Shown one piece after another: positions 10,001 to 21,761 of a stretch of DNA of 64,000 nt. Each line of letters opens with the position of its first letter. The stretch's first letter is position 1. This stretch comes from Ipomoea triloba (lineage: Eukaryota; Streptophyta; Magnoliopsida; Solanales; Convolvulaceae), in the NCBI RefSeq assembly GCF_003576645.1, contig NC_044923.1, forward strand, positions 4,674,428 through 4,738,427, read 5' to 3'. Below the pieces are notes generated by a model, which did not search any database, was not told the origin of the DNA, and was given only the letters and a program-made list of their open reading frames with translations. The position numbers and the translations under genes were made by a program.

Positions 10001-13000
10001 ATCATGCAACAAATCATCCCCGTCATTTCCATCCGATACCTCCTCAACTTCACCAATCAACTCATGAATATATATCGCATCATCAACACAATCATCAATG
10101 AAATTTACAAATTCAATATCATTCATTTCACAAACATTCTCATCAATAGGTATATCATCATCACCACACACTATGTCATGTACAGATTCATCATTCTTAT
10201 TGATTGAAGCATCATTATCGAAAGTGAAAGATTCAAGGTCGTCATTACTATCCAAAACTTTTAAGAGGGCGTCATCTTTTACTTCACCCACAAGATTAGG
10301 GTAAAGAGAATCAACATGCTCATGAAAAACATCAATGAAATAGCAGGCATCATCTGTCGTCATCGGGTACTTAGTCAACTTCGAGACATCGAAGGTAGCA
10401 CATTCGTCTCCTACCCTTAGAACAAGTTTCCCATTTCCTACATCAATGAGGGCCTGAGCGGTGGCCAAAAACGGCCTACCTAGAATTAACGGCACCTCTT
10501 GATCGGCCTCCATGTCGATGATGACGAAATCCACAGGAAAGATAAACTTGTCTACCCTCACTAACACATCCTCCACAACCCCCTTGGGTTGTTTGATTGA
10601 TCTATCAGCCAGTTGGATACAGATGCGAGTGGGTTTGAGATTTCCCAAGTCCAACTTCTCAAAAAGACAAAAGGGCATTATATTTATGCTTGCCCCAGAA
10701 TCTGCTAGAGCTCTCTTGAACTCGGCTTCGCCTATTTGACAGGGGATGATGAAGCTTCCGGGGTCCGTGAGCTTCTGTGGTTGATGGCGCACGAAAGCGG
10801 AGCATCCCTCCCCCAGCAAAACCGTGGCTGATTCTTCCAGCTTCCTCTTATTAGTGAGTAAGTCTTTCAAAAATTTTGCATAACGCGGCATTTGGCCCAA
10901 TGCGTCGAGGAAAGGTACATTGATATGCAATTGCTTTAGGAGTTCAAGGAATTTGTCGTATTGCGTCTTGTCTATGTTCTTTCTCACCCTCCCGGGAAAT
11001 GGGAGTGGTGGTTGGTACATAGGTAAGTCTACCTTTTCCTTTCCTTTATCCCGAGACTGAGTGACTTTTGGACTCGAGGGTAATGAAGAGGTTTCCTTCT
11101 CTTGCTCCTTGTCTACCTCAATGATCTCTTCGCTTTTCTCTTCTTCGATTGGATTCTTGGAGATGGTATTCTTCTTTAAGGTCGGCTCGGGAAGCTCCTT
11201 TCCACTCCGAAGAGTTACGGCTTGTACCCTCTCTCGAGGATTATTTACCGTAGTACTTGGAAGAGTCCCTTGCGGTCTTTCGGCTAAGGCCTTGGAGTTT
11301 TGTGCGACTTGCGTCTCCAAGTGTCTCAAGGAAGCATTATTTTCTTGTCTCAAGTTAGAGACCTCTTGTCTTATTGTGGAAATCTCTTGTCTCAAGTCTT
11401 GCTTCCACTCTTGTCTCATATTGGTCACGTCATGCCTTAATTCGCTAAACATTCTCACCATTTTGTCTTCCATGCTTTCTTTAGGAGGTTCTTCTCTTTG
11501 TTGGTTATTTCCTTGATACATAGGTGGTCGGTATGCTCCTCCTTGGTTGGGTCTTGGATTGTATTGATTGCCTCGATTCTCTTGATACCCTTTATTGTAG
11601 TTTGTGTTATAATTCGGCCCGCTTTGACTTGGTCTTGGGTTGTATTGATTTTGGGATGGTTGGTTTTGCCATCCTTGACCTTGACGCCAATTTTGATTGT
11701 TGTTGCTTCCATAAGTATTGTAATCATTCGGCCTTTGATATCCTACGGCCTCGACTTGCTCATATGGGACATCTTCGTAATTTGACGTGCATTCGTGCGC
11801 TCCGTGCGCACCTCCACACTTATCACAATAAAGAGCTAATGCCATGCACGGATTTCCTCTTTGATTCTTGTTCATCTTTTCCAGCTGTGCTTGTAGCCTC
11901 TTAACTTCTAATCCTAGTGCTTCCACCTTTGCTTGAGATGCGGTGTCGGCACTAACTTCATACAAACCTCCTTTGGACTCCCTTTGATTGTACCAATTCC
12001 CGGTATTTGATGAAATGGTTCTTATCAATTCTTCTGCGTCTTCGGGACTTGTAGAAACGAAAGATCCTCTAGAAGATGAGTCCAAAAGCAATTTACATTC
12101 ATCGGTGAGACCGGAATAAAATGAGCTAATAACGTCCCAAGGATGTAGAACGTCGGGTGGGCATTGATGCTTAAGTGTCTTAAACCGTCTCCATGCATCG
12201 GCTAAAGTTTCCAACGACCCTTGTTTAAAGTCTTGGATTTGTTTTCTTATTTTCAACGTCTTGGTCAACGGAAAGAACTCTTGCATGAACTCTCGATGGA
12301 GTTGTTCCCATGATCTAAAGTGATTGTCTACGTGGGAATCAAGCCACCTCGCGGCTTCTCCTATCAACGAAAACGGGAACATTTTGAGTCTTACGACCTC
12401 TTCGGTAACTCCATTCTGTCGGTACATACCACACGATCGGATGAATCGGGTGATATGTACGTGTGGATCTTCCGCCGGTAATCCTCCAAAAGGTTGGTTT
12501 TGTACTAACGTAATGACGGCGGAATTGATTTGAAAGTTATTGGCTTCAACCGGGGGAATGTAAATAGAGTTGTGGACACTAAAGTCGGGAGTCATATAAT
12601 CCGCTATGGTCCTCCTTTCCTCTCCCCTCGGTTGGTTTCTTGGTATATTTCTTGGTTCATATCTCGGTTCGTTCCTTCTTGGTCTTTGAGGTTCATAATA
12701 TTCATCATCATATCGTGGTTCGTAATAAGCATCTCTCCTTTGTCTAGGAGGTTGATGTTGTTGTTGTCTGGGAGGCATATCATAGAGAGGGTTGTTGAAT
12801 TGTTCTTGAAAATCCGGTGTATATCTCCTACGTGGTAGTGGTTCGTTATACGTTGCGTTCTTTGGTTGATATTGTGGTTGGTTGGTCAGTGGTGGTCTTT
12901 GTCGAGACTCCTCCCTTTGTGGGGGAGGTGACTCATGGCCATTGGATTGTTCATCTCTAACATTCTCTCTTGGAGTGCCCGTATCGGTGTGTATTGGTGA

Positions 13001-13171
13001 TTCGTTGGTATTGACATTATGGATGTTTGCACTAGTAGTTGCCATGTCTTCTTCTTGATCTATGTGTGGGGATTGTTGGTCTCTATTGGCCTTCTTTCTC
13101 CTCCGATTTAAAGCGTAAATCTCCGGATTCAAAGGAAGTAGACCCTCACTCCCTCTAGAGCGAGTGTGCAT
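7055..13171 (-). CDS. gag-pol polyprotein, copy A (2038 aa)
   Basis: A single uninterrupted reading frame encodes all replication proteins. Residues about 240-360 are the retrotransposon gag domain. Near residue 445 is a zinc knuckle of form CX2CX3HX4C. Polar, Gln/Asn/Arg-rich linkers and a coiled-coil-like segment follow. The aspartic protease motif DSGA starts at residue 824. Reverse transcriptase has its FMDD catalytic pair near 1319-1322. RNase H carries CDASG at 1467-1471. The integrase zinc-binding region begins near His1676, and the catalytic residues are D1746, D1804 and E1840, a D,D35E spacing. The start at 13171 is the first Met after the primer site and its neighbours match copy B. 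No stop or frameshift separates gag from pol, so processing must be proteolytic. All catalytic residues I checked are present. Confidence 0.95.
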   Translation of the reverse strand: MHTRSRGSEGLLPLNPEIYALNRRRKKANRDQQSPHIDQEEDMATTSANIHNVNTNESPIHTDTGTPRENVRDEQSNGHESPPPQREESRQRPPLTNQPQYQPKNATYNEPLPRRRYTPDFQEQFNNPLYDMPPRQQQHQPPRQRRDAYYEPRYDDEYYEPQRPRRNEPRYEPRNIPRNQPRGEERRTIADYMTPDFSVHNSIYIPPVEANNFQINSAVITLVQNQPFGGLPAEDPHVHITRFIRSCGMYRQNGVTEEVVRLKMFPFSLIGEAARWLDSHVDNHFRSWEQLHREFMQEFFPLTKTLKIRKQIQDFKQGSLETLADAWRRFKTLKHQCPPDVLHPWDVISSFYSGLTDECKLLLDSSSRGSFVSTSPEDAEELIRTISSNTGNWYNQRESKGGLYEVSADTASQAKVEALGLEVKRLQAQLEKMNKNQRGNPCMALALYCDKCGGAHGAHECTSNYEDVPYEQVEAVGYQRPNDYNTYGSNNNQNWRQGQGWQNQPSQNQYNPRPSQSGPNYNTNYNKGYQENRGNQYNPRPNQGGAYRPPMYQGNNQQREEPPKESMEDKMVRMFSELRHDVTNMRQEWKQDLRQEISTIRQEVSNLRQENNASLRHLETQVAQNSKALAERPQGTLPSTTVNNPRERVQAVTLRSGKELPEPTLKKNTISKNPIEEEKSEEIIEVDKEQEKETSSLPSSPKVTQSRDKGKEKVDLPMYQPPLPFPGRVRKNIDKTQYDKFLELLKQLHINVPFLDALGQMPRYAKFLKDLLTNKRKLEESATVLLGEGCSAFVRHQPQKLTDPGSFIIPCQIGEAEFKRALADSGASINIMPFCLFEKLDLGNLKPTRICIQLADRSIKQPKGVVEDVLVRVDKFIFPVDFVIIDMEADQEVPLILGRPFLATAQALIDVGNGKLVLRVGDECATFDVSKLTKYPMTTDDACYFIDVFHEHVDSLYPNLVGEVKDDALLKVLDSNDDLESFTFDNDASINKNDESVHDIVCGDDDIPIDENVCEMNDIEFVNFIDDCVDDAIYIHELIGEVEEVSDGNDGDDLLHDEKLNEKKNVVEEKEVKSELKTLPDNLRYAFLGENSTLPVVISSKLDKTQQDKLVNLLGKYKGAIGWKLQDLKGISPSMCTHKILLEENVKPVAQPQRRLNPNMAEVVKNEVVRLMDVGMIYPISDSAWVSPTHVVPKKGGITVVKNDKDELIPTRSVTGWRVCIDYRRLNDATRKDHFPLPFIDQMVEKVSGHAYYCFLDGMSGYFQIPVALEDQEKTTFTCPMGTFAYRRMPFGLCNAPATFMRCMLAIFEEYIGEFMEVFMDDFTIWGETYDGCLNNLEKVLKRCLEVNLALSWEKCYYMVEEGIVLGHKVSNRGIEVDKAKTSVIDTLPPPNSVTSLRSFLGHVGFYRRFIKDFSKIARPLTKLLEKDIEFEFGDECLVAFNILKEKLVSAPILVGPNWELPFEMMCDASGYSVGVVLGQRKEKHFQPIAFASKTLDKTQQNYTTTEKELLAVIFGLDKFRSHLLLSKVIVYTDHAALRYLMSKAEAKPRLIRWILLLQEFDIEIKDKRGKENEAADHLSRIENPNLGEKSATIAELFPEERLCKVDDVPWYADIANYIVGGVIPNYFDVHQRRKFIAESRHYFWDDPYLFRVCADQVIRRCIAGQEGLEIMGHCHAGPTGGHYSSNRTARKVLEAGFYWPSLFRDAQICVSNCDRCQRVGNITARNEMPQTYILACEVFDIWGIDFVGPFPSAKGFKYILVAIDYLSKWVEAQALRNNDARSVIGFLKKLFTRFGVPRVLISDRGTHFRNSSMEKILAKYGVQHRGGVPYHPQTSGQVENANRDIKAILEKTVGIHRKDWPDRLDDALWAFRTAYKTPIGTTPFRLVYGKACHLPVEIEHKAYWAIKKLNSDMDLAGRERMWQLNELEEWRLMSYENSRAYKERTKLYHDKHIKKGKEFKEGDQVLFFNSRLKLFPGKLKSRWSGPFTVTKVFPYGTIQIAHPEKGEFKVNGHQVKKYFGGMKPREVTTVRLTRMEN

Positions 13172-13367
13172 ACAAACGCTTCGGTAGTTTAAACACTCAA
13201 GAACAAGAGAAAGGTATGCAACTCAAAGGCTCAACAAGAAGTGTCAAGTACTAGAACAAGCGATAGTAAAAGGACAAAAACAAGTTAAAAGGGACTAGGC
13301 TCTCTACTTAAGGAACCTACTCATGCTAATCCACAAAGACTTGCCTAAACAAAACCGTTACCACAAA
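13172..13367 (-). other. gag-pol leader between primer site and ATG, copy A
   Basis: About 200 bases of non-coding leader, matched in copy B at 27879-28071. I see no competing long ORF. Confidence 0.5.
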
Positions 13368-13385
13368 TCCCCGGCAACGGCGCCA
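13368..13385 (-). other. Primer binding site, tRNA-Asp, copy A
   Basis: The plus strand reads TCCCCGGCAACGGCGCCA, the 3' end of plant tRNA-Asp including CCA as I remember it. The minus-strand element RNA is therefore complementary to that tRNA. It lies two bases inside the LTR, the normal place for minus-strand priming. tRNA-Asp priming is characteristic of Athila elements. Confidence 0.9.
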
Positions 13386-13387
13386 TT

Positions 13388-15070
13388 TGATGTGTGAAGT
13401 ATTCGCGGGAGGTGGAAAGAGTGTAGGTGAATAAAACGGGAAGAAGTTCCCGAGTATCGTCTCAAGGAATGGTAGAAAAGGATTTGGTAGACAAGGAATT
13501 AGACACAAGAGTTCCTAGATTTCAAAAGCTAGTCCTATCGAAAGGTTTGTGTATGTCATTCTAAGAATATATCAAACCCTTAAAACAAAAGGTGTTGTGA
13601 ACAATTTTAGGAAAGAAGGATTGGGACTAGTCTACCACACATGCAACTCTTGATTTTCTAGGGTACTAGGGATGTGAAAAACGCTCAACGGACTAACAAG
13701 AGACAAGGTCACTAGCACCACCGCCACTCTCGTGGTCAATGGACTCACTACTAGACCATAAAGCCATACTTGTGAACCTTAGGCTAGAAGAGGCATTACC
13801 ACAAACACTTAATGTGCATCTTGCCTTCCTACTCCCTTTTCTCAAAGGTGAGAAGGAAAAGAGGTTGGTGAGGTCTCAAGCAATCCCTATTCTCATAGGT
13901 GAAAGCGAACACACTAATCCTCAAGTCCAATTGGCCTAATCGGAAAAGAGATCATACAAACATCCCAACCACTATCAAGCTATCCAAAAGGCATTAATCT
14001 ACCCTAGATTCAAGACATAAGAGCTCAAGAGCAAAACGTATGTTCAACTAGTCCTAATCCCTAGGTAACTAGCCACACATAACTAGACTAAGCATTCTCA
14101 AAGCATCTAACAAATTTAAGCTCTAAGGATTGAAAGCAAAGCTCAATACAAAGCTCAAACCAAATCAACAAAGCAATTCAACTCAATTCAAAGCATTACT
14201 CAATTCAACAAAACAAAACACAAAAAGGAAAACTAGAATCAAAATCAAAGTGCAATTCAATATCAAGGACAAAATTCAAGATCAAATCAAAATCAAGAAA
14301 TTGAAGAACAATAGAAGAAATTGAAAGATTACTTGATTGCAAATGGAAATCTTCTACAAATCTTGATCAATTGCAAGTTGTTGTCCACAATCTCCTCCAA
14401 ATCTAGCTAATTGAATGGAAGTATGAATGGAATTGAAGTGAATTGGGAGAGAATTTCAACCTAATTCTAGAGAGAGAATTTTAGGCTAGACTAATCTGGA
14501 AAAATGAATGGGGATCCCCCTAAAAAAAAATGCCCCAATTCCCTATTTAAATCGCGCCAACCGCCAAAATAAACCGTATCGGACGCCCGACTGGACGCGC
14601 GTCCTCTGCGCGTCCTAAGCAGACCTTGCAAACTTCAGAGAGTGATTTTTCGGTCGTGGGGCGTCCGATGGAGTCCGATGCGCGCCCTAAGCAGACTTTG
14701 CAAACTTCAGAGAGCGAATAATCGGACGCGGCGCGTCCGGTGGCGTCCGGCTGGCGTCCGCTGCGCACTGCTTTGCACTTTGTGGACCTGGGACGTGGAC
14801 GCCTGGGCGGGCGCGCGTCCTAGGCGCGTCCGGTCGGTCCTTTTGTTTCCAATTTAGTTCTCGAATCAATCTTTGAAATCCATGCTCTTTTTCACCACTT
14901 TGCGCAACTTTTTTTACCTGAAAAACAATTAGCCAAGTGTGGAATGGGGTTCCATGACAAAATCAAGTATTCTAATGCAATAAATGGGCAAATCAATCTC
15001 AAACGCTAGTAAATACATGCAATGCGACCCGAGATTGACCTTACAATTGTAGCATCTCTTGCACTTATCA
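13388..15070 (-). repeat. LTR shared by copies A and B (1683 bp)
   Basis: On the minus strand it begins TGATAAGTGC (15070) and ends in CA (13388), two bases before the tRNA-Asp primer site. It serves as 3' LTR of copy B and 5' LTR of copy A. A GC-rich island (about 14578-14835) is followed by a TATA-like TTTAAATA on the minus strand (14544-14552). That leaves roughly 0.5 kb of U3 and about 1.1 kb of R/U5 leader. It is 86 bp shorter than the right LTR because it lacks a block between two near-identical 13-base GC direct repeats. Confidence 0.9.
14544..14835 (-). promoter_or_regulatory. LTR promoter region: GC island plus TATA-like box (middle LTR)
   Basis: GGACGCGCGTCC-type palindromes at about 14578-14835 lie immediately upstream, on the minus strand, of GATTTAAATAGGG (TATA-like, 14544-14552). 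Its place in the LTR, about 520 bp from the LTR start, fits the U3/R boundary. Transcription would then run into the A-rich leader toward the primer site. Confidence 0.6.
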
Positions 15071-15515
15071 AAATTTCCACACTTTAGAACTTGCTTGTCC
15101 TCAAGCAAGCTATCATAGGCCAAGCAAAGACTAAGTGCAAAGGATGCCACCACTTTGATATGCAAGCAAGCTAAACCACAAGAACGATGCACATACTTGA
15201 AATTAATACGGTCCTTATGCTATCACGAAAATGTGCTTTTAAACAATTCTTTAATTCTCAATAACGACTATCCCAAGAACAAAACATTTCAATTCTCGCA
15301 AAGCAATTTGGTTAACTTCATTATCATACGAGTCGAGCATGCAATCCAATAACGGGTTCACCAACCATTTAAAGCGGGCCACTAGCCGAGCCAACTAGTG
15401 GGACCGATGTGCACAAACCAAACCTATTAGACCACCCTTGTAACCTCAAGCCCCCTAGATTCTAGCGTGATAAACGAAAAGGCTTAACGGTTATCTACTA
15501 CCCCTCAAGACCGAC

Positions 15516-15845
15516 CATCGGGCTAACCCGATCTCACATGGAGCTCCATGCTTTTTCGAGAACTGTGCAATGGGCGCCCGGTCCCAACGGGATAGATCTC
15601 TCCTTTTCCCATTCCCCAAGATAACCTCATCGGGCTACCCGACTTCACATGGAGATCCATGCTTTTTTGAAGACAGTGCGATGGGTGCCCGAATCTCAGC
15701 GGAATGGCTCTCTTAAATTTTCTCATCTCCCAAGACCTCGCATCGGGGCAACCGACTTCACGTGGATATCCACGCTTTTTCGAAGACAGTGCGATGGTTG
15801 CCCTTCAACTTGCCCTAGCGAGACGGTTCATCTTTTCAAATCCTA
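15516..15845 (-). repeat. Three ~112-bp repeats with paired hairpins, 3' region of copy B
   Basis: The same three-unit hairpin array as in copy A, offset by 14985 bases. Stems and compensatory changes are preserved; I noted one substitution near 15820. Confidence 0.75.
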
Positions 15846-16819
15846 AGGTGGCCACATTGGGCTCTTTTGGGGTTTTGGCCTCATTGGGCTCTTTTTGAAC
15901 AACTTAAAGCAAAGCAACACCTTCACAACCCCACACTACACCTTCGGGAGAGCAAAAAAAGTAAAGAAAATTAGGTTCATTTCCGGGCTTAGTAAACCTT
16001 ATCTTACTAGGGTTGATAGGTGCACACTCCCACTTCGTTACCTCCTTGACTATGGTCCGGGTTAAATGAGAGGTGAACATCACACAATCATGCAACAAAT
16101 CATCAATTTTAAACAAGAGTATAAGAGTTTTCTTCCACGGGATAGTCCTAATTGAGAAACAAAGGTTCATTCAAAATACACATTTTACAAGAAAGATTAA
16201 GCAACGCATTCATTTCAAACATATCCATTGTTCTAAGCTAGGCATTGCATTTGCAAAACAAAGCCTTTCAAGCACAAGTGTGCTTTCCTTTCCACACTTT
16301 AGAATGGAACATCGTCCTCGATGTTCGGTCTATGCACACTGTGGGAAAGAGGTAAAAGGTCTCAACACACAATGCCCGTTTCCACACTTTATAAGTGTGC
16401 TATGGGCTAACGGGTCACACTACCTGCTTTTATGAATGATTATAAGACAAGCTAATGCACAAGCCATGCCATCACACCCAATTTCCACACTTTAAAGGAA
16501 AAGCATATAGGTAAAAGAATGGGTAAGCATATAGAAACTCCCCTATGGCATTTAAGATCTACATGGGTATGCTCATATCATCTCTCCTTTCTTTGTAATT
16601 ACCTGCACACCACAAGCTTTCAAACACATGGACTCACATTCGATTAGCTAGAATCAAGAAAGCATTAAGATAAAGATTTAATATTAAAAAGCAAAAACTA
16701 AAAGAATAACGCAAACAAAATACGAATTTAAAACAAGGTATAAGTGCGTAATAGAACAAGTGCTAATCTCAAAAAGAAATCCTACAACTAAGCAACTAAA
16801 ATCATCAAGGTGCACTAGA

Positions 16820-17866
16820 TCATATGCCCGATCCATCGGACTCCTCTCCAAACCGCTCAAGCTTGAGCCTCCGTACTTCGTGTTCAAGCACATTAACTCG
16901 GTTCTCAAGCTTTTCTATAATTCCCCATAAGTCTCTTTGCTCTCCTCTCTCTTCATCCTCACTGGGCTCCTCGGGTGCTATGCCAAATTGCAAGAAATCA
17001 CCTATGTCTAGGGGTGTCATCGTGGTTGCCACCGCTTCATACGCCAGAGCATCCTCAAATCCTAAGGCTTCACAAAGCCTACTCACTATAGGTCCCACAA
17101 AGATACTCTCACTGTCCTCGTAGCTTTGTCTCTTAAGAAAGGTTTTGCAAAGTTCTCCCATATGGATTGGGGTTCCCGTGTATATGCTCCAAAGAATGAA
17201 CAACTCCCTACTCGTAACATTATCATTTGGGGATTGCCTTCCCAACCAAGAACGTGCTATAATGTGCCACATTATTTTAAGCTCCGGGATTTTGATGTAT
17301 TTGGCACTAGTGTATGAAGGTCTCCAAGCCACCCCTTGCCTAGCAATGCTCCACCAAAACAGCCCGGGTTGATGCTCATTAGGGAAGTCATCCACAAGAT
17401 TTGCATACCATCCTTGATCTTGGTCATGCAACGTGTAGAATCCTAGTAAATTTCCAAGCTCATCCGATGAGAGGTTGTATTGTCTATTAAACAACTTGAA
17501 CCTAATGCTAGGTTGTCTCCGGTTATGCACCCTCTCATCGACCTCCAACGTGGCATTGAACTCCCTAACTATAGGGACATAAGTAGCATCCCTCCAACCA
17601 CAAATGTGACTCCAAAAAGGTTGGGAAGTTATCCTTTCGAACTCCCTTTGAATGCCTAAAACGGCTAAAACCGGAGCTTCAATGTAGTTCCACTCAATGA
17701 TTTGCTTGTCTCGGAAGTGCCTATACCTAAAGAGGTCCTCCACCTCAATCATAAGGCCTCGGTGTGCAACTTCCATTATCGGGGCTTCCCCTTCCTCACT
17801 TGACATGTCCTCATTAGGCCTTCTACTAGGCTCTCCCCTTTCAAGGGTGTGCCTAGGCACCATCAT
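16820..17866 (-). CDS. Accessory ORF Y of the retrotransposon, copy B (348 aa)
   Basis: Same length as ORF Y of copy A, with one residue difference that I found (Glu for Lys within SYEDSxSIF). Core motifs and the C-terminal coiled-coil segment are intact. The matching upstream island lies at about 18478-18600. Keeping the frame open in both copies argues that ORF Y is functional or very recently was. Confidence 0.8.
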   Translation of the reverse strand: MMVPRHTLERGEPSRRPNEDMSSEEGEAPIMEVAHRGLMIEVEDLFRYRHFRDKQIIEWNYIEAPVLAVLGIQREFERITSQPFWSHICGWRDATYVPIVREFNATLEVDERVHNRRQPSIRFKLFNRQYNLSSDELGNLLGFYTLHDQDQGWYANLVDDFPNEHQPGLFWWSIARQGVAWRPSYTSAKYIKIPELKIMWHIIARSWLGRQSPNDNVTSRELFILWSIYTGTPIHMGELCKTFLKRQSYEDSESIFVGPIVSRLCEALGFEDALAYEAVATTMTPLDIGDFLQFGIAPEEPSEDEERGEQRDLWGIIEKLENRVNVLEHEVRRLKLERFGEESDGSGI

Positions 17867-18462
17867 TTCAGCCCTTGGAAGTCCCTATATCCATTGATCA
17901 ATCATTAGATTTTCAGTTCACAACATTCAATTTCCAATACAAGCTAAGACATTCTTATCATAAGCACTTGGATTCTCAACATAAACATAAAGACATACCC
18001 AACTAAGCATTGTGATTTAATCATAAGCTATACATTCTCATACTAAGCATTGTAATCATCAATTCAAGTAAGATATGCATCATACATTGTTAGTGACTTT
18101 TCATCAAACACATGGCACGCATTGTTAATAAAAGCACAAGTGTATGAAATATTCATGATCTACAATACTATAGAGTTTAAAAACACAAGTATAGCAACAC
18201 CCAAAGCTCAAAAGTAAAGGATCATACAAGATCTTACTGAAATTTGAGTAAAAAAAAAAATAGATCCAAATCTCACTAAACCAATGGAAGAAGAAGAAAT
18301 GTCAATAGGATTACCTTTGGGCTTAGGGGAGGTGATCCAAACATGCTTGACAAGGGTGAGGAGAAGAGATTACCTACATTCATCATCTTTTTAGAGTTTG
18401 GGATTGCTGAGAGGAATTTTGGAGTGAGGGAGGATGAATGAGGCTGAAATAAACTCTGGGCA

Positions 18463-18605
18463 GTATTTAAACCGTCTGGCGGACGCCATCCGGACGCGCG
18501 TCCAGGGGCGCGTCCGGTTGGATTTCTCTGTTTCTGCTGCTTTCTGCTTCCCAAGCCTGCTGGACGCCTGGCGGACGCGTGCGTCCAAGGCGCGTCCAGC
18601 ACTGT
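18463..18605 (-). promoter_or_regulatory. GC island and TATA-like box upstream of ORF Y, copy B
   Basis: Copy B counterpart of the copy A block, with the same palindromic GC island and TTTAAATA box, and no changes that I noticed. Confidence 0.5.
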
Positions 18606-18727
18606 GCTTTGCATTTTCCAGCTTGTTTTGCTTGTGTTGTCGTGTGTTTCTTTCCCCCGTATTTTTGCTTATTCATATGTCCTTGTGCCCCCTGTCGTTT
18701 TTGAGCATAAAAACAATGCTAACAAAT

Positions 18728-18773
<46 letters not shown>

Positions 18774-19022
18774 AAATTTTTCAATCAAAAGAGGTAAAAA
18801 CCGTTAGCTTCAAACTTAGAAACGATTAAAAGAAAACATTATAAACTAAAATGCATTACGTAAAATAAAAGTACTAGAGTAATACTAAAAACCGAATTTA
18901 AACAACCAAAATAAAATGAAAGCAAAGAGAGATAGAGTCGGCACCCCACGCACGGGGTACCTAAAGTTCAAGCCGGGCCAAGTCAATCAAAAGAACTCGA
19001 ACACCCAGGATCCCAAGTATCA

Positions 19023-20294
19023 CTACGAAGCATCCCCGCCTTGTGAGGGAGGTGGGAAACGTTGCTCCATCCAAAGGCGCAATTGCTCAATTGCCTGGAA
19101 CTGGTGCTCTTGGCGTTCTTCTTGCCTCACATACGCTTCATTTTGCCTTGCGATTGCTTCGTTTTGCCTCATCAACTGCTCATGGTGGAGGTCCATCCTT
19201 TGGTTGAAGGCGTTCATCGACTGATTGTGCAACTGAAGCTGGAACGCCCTCATGGATGCCCAGTCATAAACTGGGGGATACTCTGCGTACTCCGGAGGTA
19301 CATCTGGACCTCCCTGAACTACCGGCTCTTGCTCTTGCGGCTGCTCACCTTGCTGAGGTCTCGGTGCGGCCCCAATCCTAGGGGCGTAGCTCCTACTGAG
19401 ATGCGCATCCGTAAATGGTTGCATGGAGGCAATGTTTTTCTCCCTCGCCAACTCCGCTTGCAACCCTAAACCGTGGCATAGTCGTGTGATCACCGGCCCT
19501 ATCCAAACATACGGGCACTTAGGAGGTTGTGTCTGCGAGGTGAACAGTTGCTGCACCATATAAGCCATTTGTATAGGCTCATTCATCTCCAAGCTCCACA
19601 GATTGAAGAGATCAAATCTATATATCTTGTGGAGGTTCTTATTTCTTCCCCCAAACGTGAGATTCAGAAGAAGCTTCATCATCAACAGTGGCGAGCGAAC
19701 TACCTTTGAGGTATTTGGCTTAGTCCCGGTGAATCTTCCTCCTCGACCATTTGTAATTTCATGCCAATATGCTTCTGCTGCCGCGTCGGAGTCAAAATCG
19801 GTGGGAAGGTTTCTCCATTCCTCAGTTTGAATGTCCTCGGGGGTGTAGAATCCAAGATACTCCCCTAACTGAATCAACGAGACTTGGTGCTCCCTACCAA
19901 ACAGCGTGAACTTCATGCAGGGAGTCCACATATGGTTTGACGGGATGGCCGTATAGGTGGCGATGAACTCGTGTACTACGGGTTCATATGTGTCATCTCT
20001 CCAACTGAAGAGATGTTCCCAAGATCGCCTAGACATCATCCTCTCTACCTCCTCCCGACACCCATATGCATCGAGCATCGATAAGTCAAAGTAGTAACCA
20101 CCCGAAGCTCCTTTTGCTCGCAGCTCTTCCACTCTTGCTATTTGCGCCCCGCTAAGATGCCTAAGGCTTCGGCCCCCGGGTATCAGCAAATCGCTTTCGC
20201 CTTCTGCCGCCCTTGAACTCGACCCACCGTCGTGTTTTCTCTTTTTAGCACATTCCTTTCGTCTAGATTTGGAAGCCGTATTTTTGGGAGGCAT
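19023..20294 (-). CDS. Accessory ORF X of the retrotransposon, copy B (423 aa)
   Basis: Copy B version of ORF X with one extra proline codon (QTQPPKCP against QTQPKCP). I chose the Met at 20294, which aligns with the copy A start. The frame stays open 17 codons further upstream here because the TAG before the ATG in copy A is AAG in copy B. The upstream extension is probably intron and not protein. Basic N-terminus, WRDDTYEP motif, LGFYT motif and C-terminal coiled-coil region are all present. Confidence 0.8.
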   Translation of the reverse strand: MPPKNTASKSRRKECAKKRKHDGGSSSRAAEGESDLLIPGGRSLRHLSGAQIARVEELRAKGASGGYYFDLSMLDAYGCREEVERMMSRRSWEHLFSWRDDTYEPVVHEFIATYTAIPSNHMWTPCMKFTLFGREHQVSLIQLGEYLGFYTPEDIQTEEWRNLPTDFDSDAAAEAYWHEITNGRGGRFTGTKPNTSKVVRSPLLMMKLLLNLTFGGRNKNLHKIYRFDLFNLWSLEMNEPIQMAYMVQQLFTSQTQPPKCPYVWIGPVITRLCHGLGLQAELAREKNIASMQPFTDAHLSRSYAPRIGAAPRPQQGEQPQEQEPVVQGGPDVPPEYAEYPPVYDWASMRAFQLQLHNQSMNAFNQRMDLHHEQLMRQNEAIARQNEAYVRQEERQEHQFQAIEQLRLWMEQRFPPPSQGGDAS

Positions 20295-21209
20295 CTTTTT
20301 TAACAATAAAACATGTGAGCTATGGTATAGTTGAATCTTTTGCACTTACGCAATCACACAAATATCACTAGCAAGGCAAAACTTAGCTCAACAACTCATC
20401 ATTATCTAACATGCTCAACCATTTTCTAGCAATTACAATTCTAGGCAAAAAGAAAGCAAGCATATTGAAGCATATTTCATCACTTAATTTCACGTTATTG
20501 ATGTATATACAATTCATAGCATGACTCAAAAAGTTTCAAACTTTAAGCACATTTTTCTCAAAACATCACAATGTAGAGAGCAATTCCAACTTTTATCAAT
20601 CTTAAAACCATTCTACAATCATTCCTCAACACCCAAAACAATGCTAATCTTATTTTAATTCATTAGTTCATGTTAAAGTTCAAAAAGCCCCAATTTGTGC
20701 AACTAGCAAAACAAAATTCTCAACTAAGCATAATGCAAAGTTAACAAGCACAAATTGGTTCCGTACAAACTTTTGATTAGCATCTAATTTCACTTATCAA
20801 TCATTAATTTTAACATTGAAGCACAATTATTCAAACCCAAATTTTCCACCATTAAAGTAGGGTTTAAAGCTTTTCCAACACTCAAATTCATGTTTTAACC
20901 ATACAAATTGCAATTAAAACTCATGAGCATGCTTATTACAAGGTAAGAAATCAAATTCTAACAACAAACAAGTCATGCAATTGACAAAGCAAGAATTCCC
21001 AATTTCAAGTTCATATTAATGGTGAAAGCTAAAAATAGGGATGAAGAAGATGCACATACCTTGAAGTTTGTTGTAGAGATGGTGTACAAAGATGAAAGCT
21101 TGAGATTATTGCCTTTGATTTACTCTTGGAACATGAAAGACTTACTTGGAGGTTTTTGGAGTGGTGTTCGTCCGCTGATATGAAGAAAAAAGGAGAAAAT
21201 TTGCTTTAA

Positions 21210-21568
21210 AACCTCGGTCTCGTCCGCTGAATCGTCCAGGACTAACCCGTCGGACGCGAACCGGACGCGCGTCCTTAGGGCGTCCGCAATTAACTTCTTT
21301 GTTTCTGGAATTGCCGTAGCATCGGGCGCGTCTCGGACGCGTGCGTCCGCCCGGCGTCCGATTTTCCTCCTCGTTCGGCAAATACCGGGCGAAATCTGGG
21401 CGAATGCGCCCGCTAGCGTCCGTGTTGCGAGCTCTGGACCTGTACCGCGTTCTGACGGACGCGGGCCGGACGCACGTCCGACTTGCGTCCATCAGGGCGC
21501 GGTCTGATGCTTTCGAACCCAGGCACTGGGCGCGGACCGGACGCACGTCCGGTCTGGCGTCCAAGCTC
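21210..21568 (-). promoter_or_regulatory. GC-rich palindromic island upstream of ORF X, copy B
   Basis: Copy B counterpart of the 6510-6860 island, differing at only one or two bases that I can see. The donor-like site AAG|GTATG follows near 21060. Confidence 0.45.
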
Positions 21569-21761
21569 ACTTTTTCACCAATTCTGACTTTTTTCCTTTT
21601 TCTTCTACGGTCTTTGTGAATTCACCTGTTATGGCCCTGCAAAAACATACTAAATCTAAAGGAAAAACACGTAAGATAAGGGATTAAAAGTAAAAGTAAC
21701 CTCGGGTTGCCTCCCGAGAAGCGCTACGTTTAACGTCTTTAGCCCGACGTCCTTGTAAGCT

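Larger units (their letters stand above)
1..15070 (-). mobile_element. Athila-type Ty3/gypsy LTR retrotransposon, copy A
   Basis: This is the left member of a tandem LTR-internal-LTR-internal-LTR array read on the minus strand. Its 5' LTR is 13388-15070, shared with copy B as that copy's 3' LTR. Next come a tRNA-Asp primer site (13368-13385), gag-pol (13171-7055), a 422-residue ORF (5587-4319), a 348-residue ORF (3049-2003) and a structured 3' region. The 3' LTR is present only as its last 85 bases, because the window starts inside it. Integrase similarity to the Athila/Calypso lineage, a tRNA-Asp primer and extra ORFs between pol and the 3' LTR fit the Athila clade. All three long ORFs are open, so the copy looks young and possibly competent. 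Lineage is from remembered family features, not a search. Confidence 0.9.

Noticed and set aside
10004..12838. Plus-strand frames of 60-150 residues opposite gag-pol
   Set aside because: Antisense shadows of a conserved polyprotein; no start context, splice pattern or family resemblance.
13368..13385. A tRNA-Asp gene
   Set aside because: Only the last 18 bases match; there is no anticodon or D arm. It is the retrotransposon primer site.
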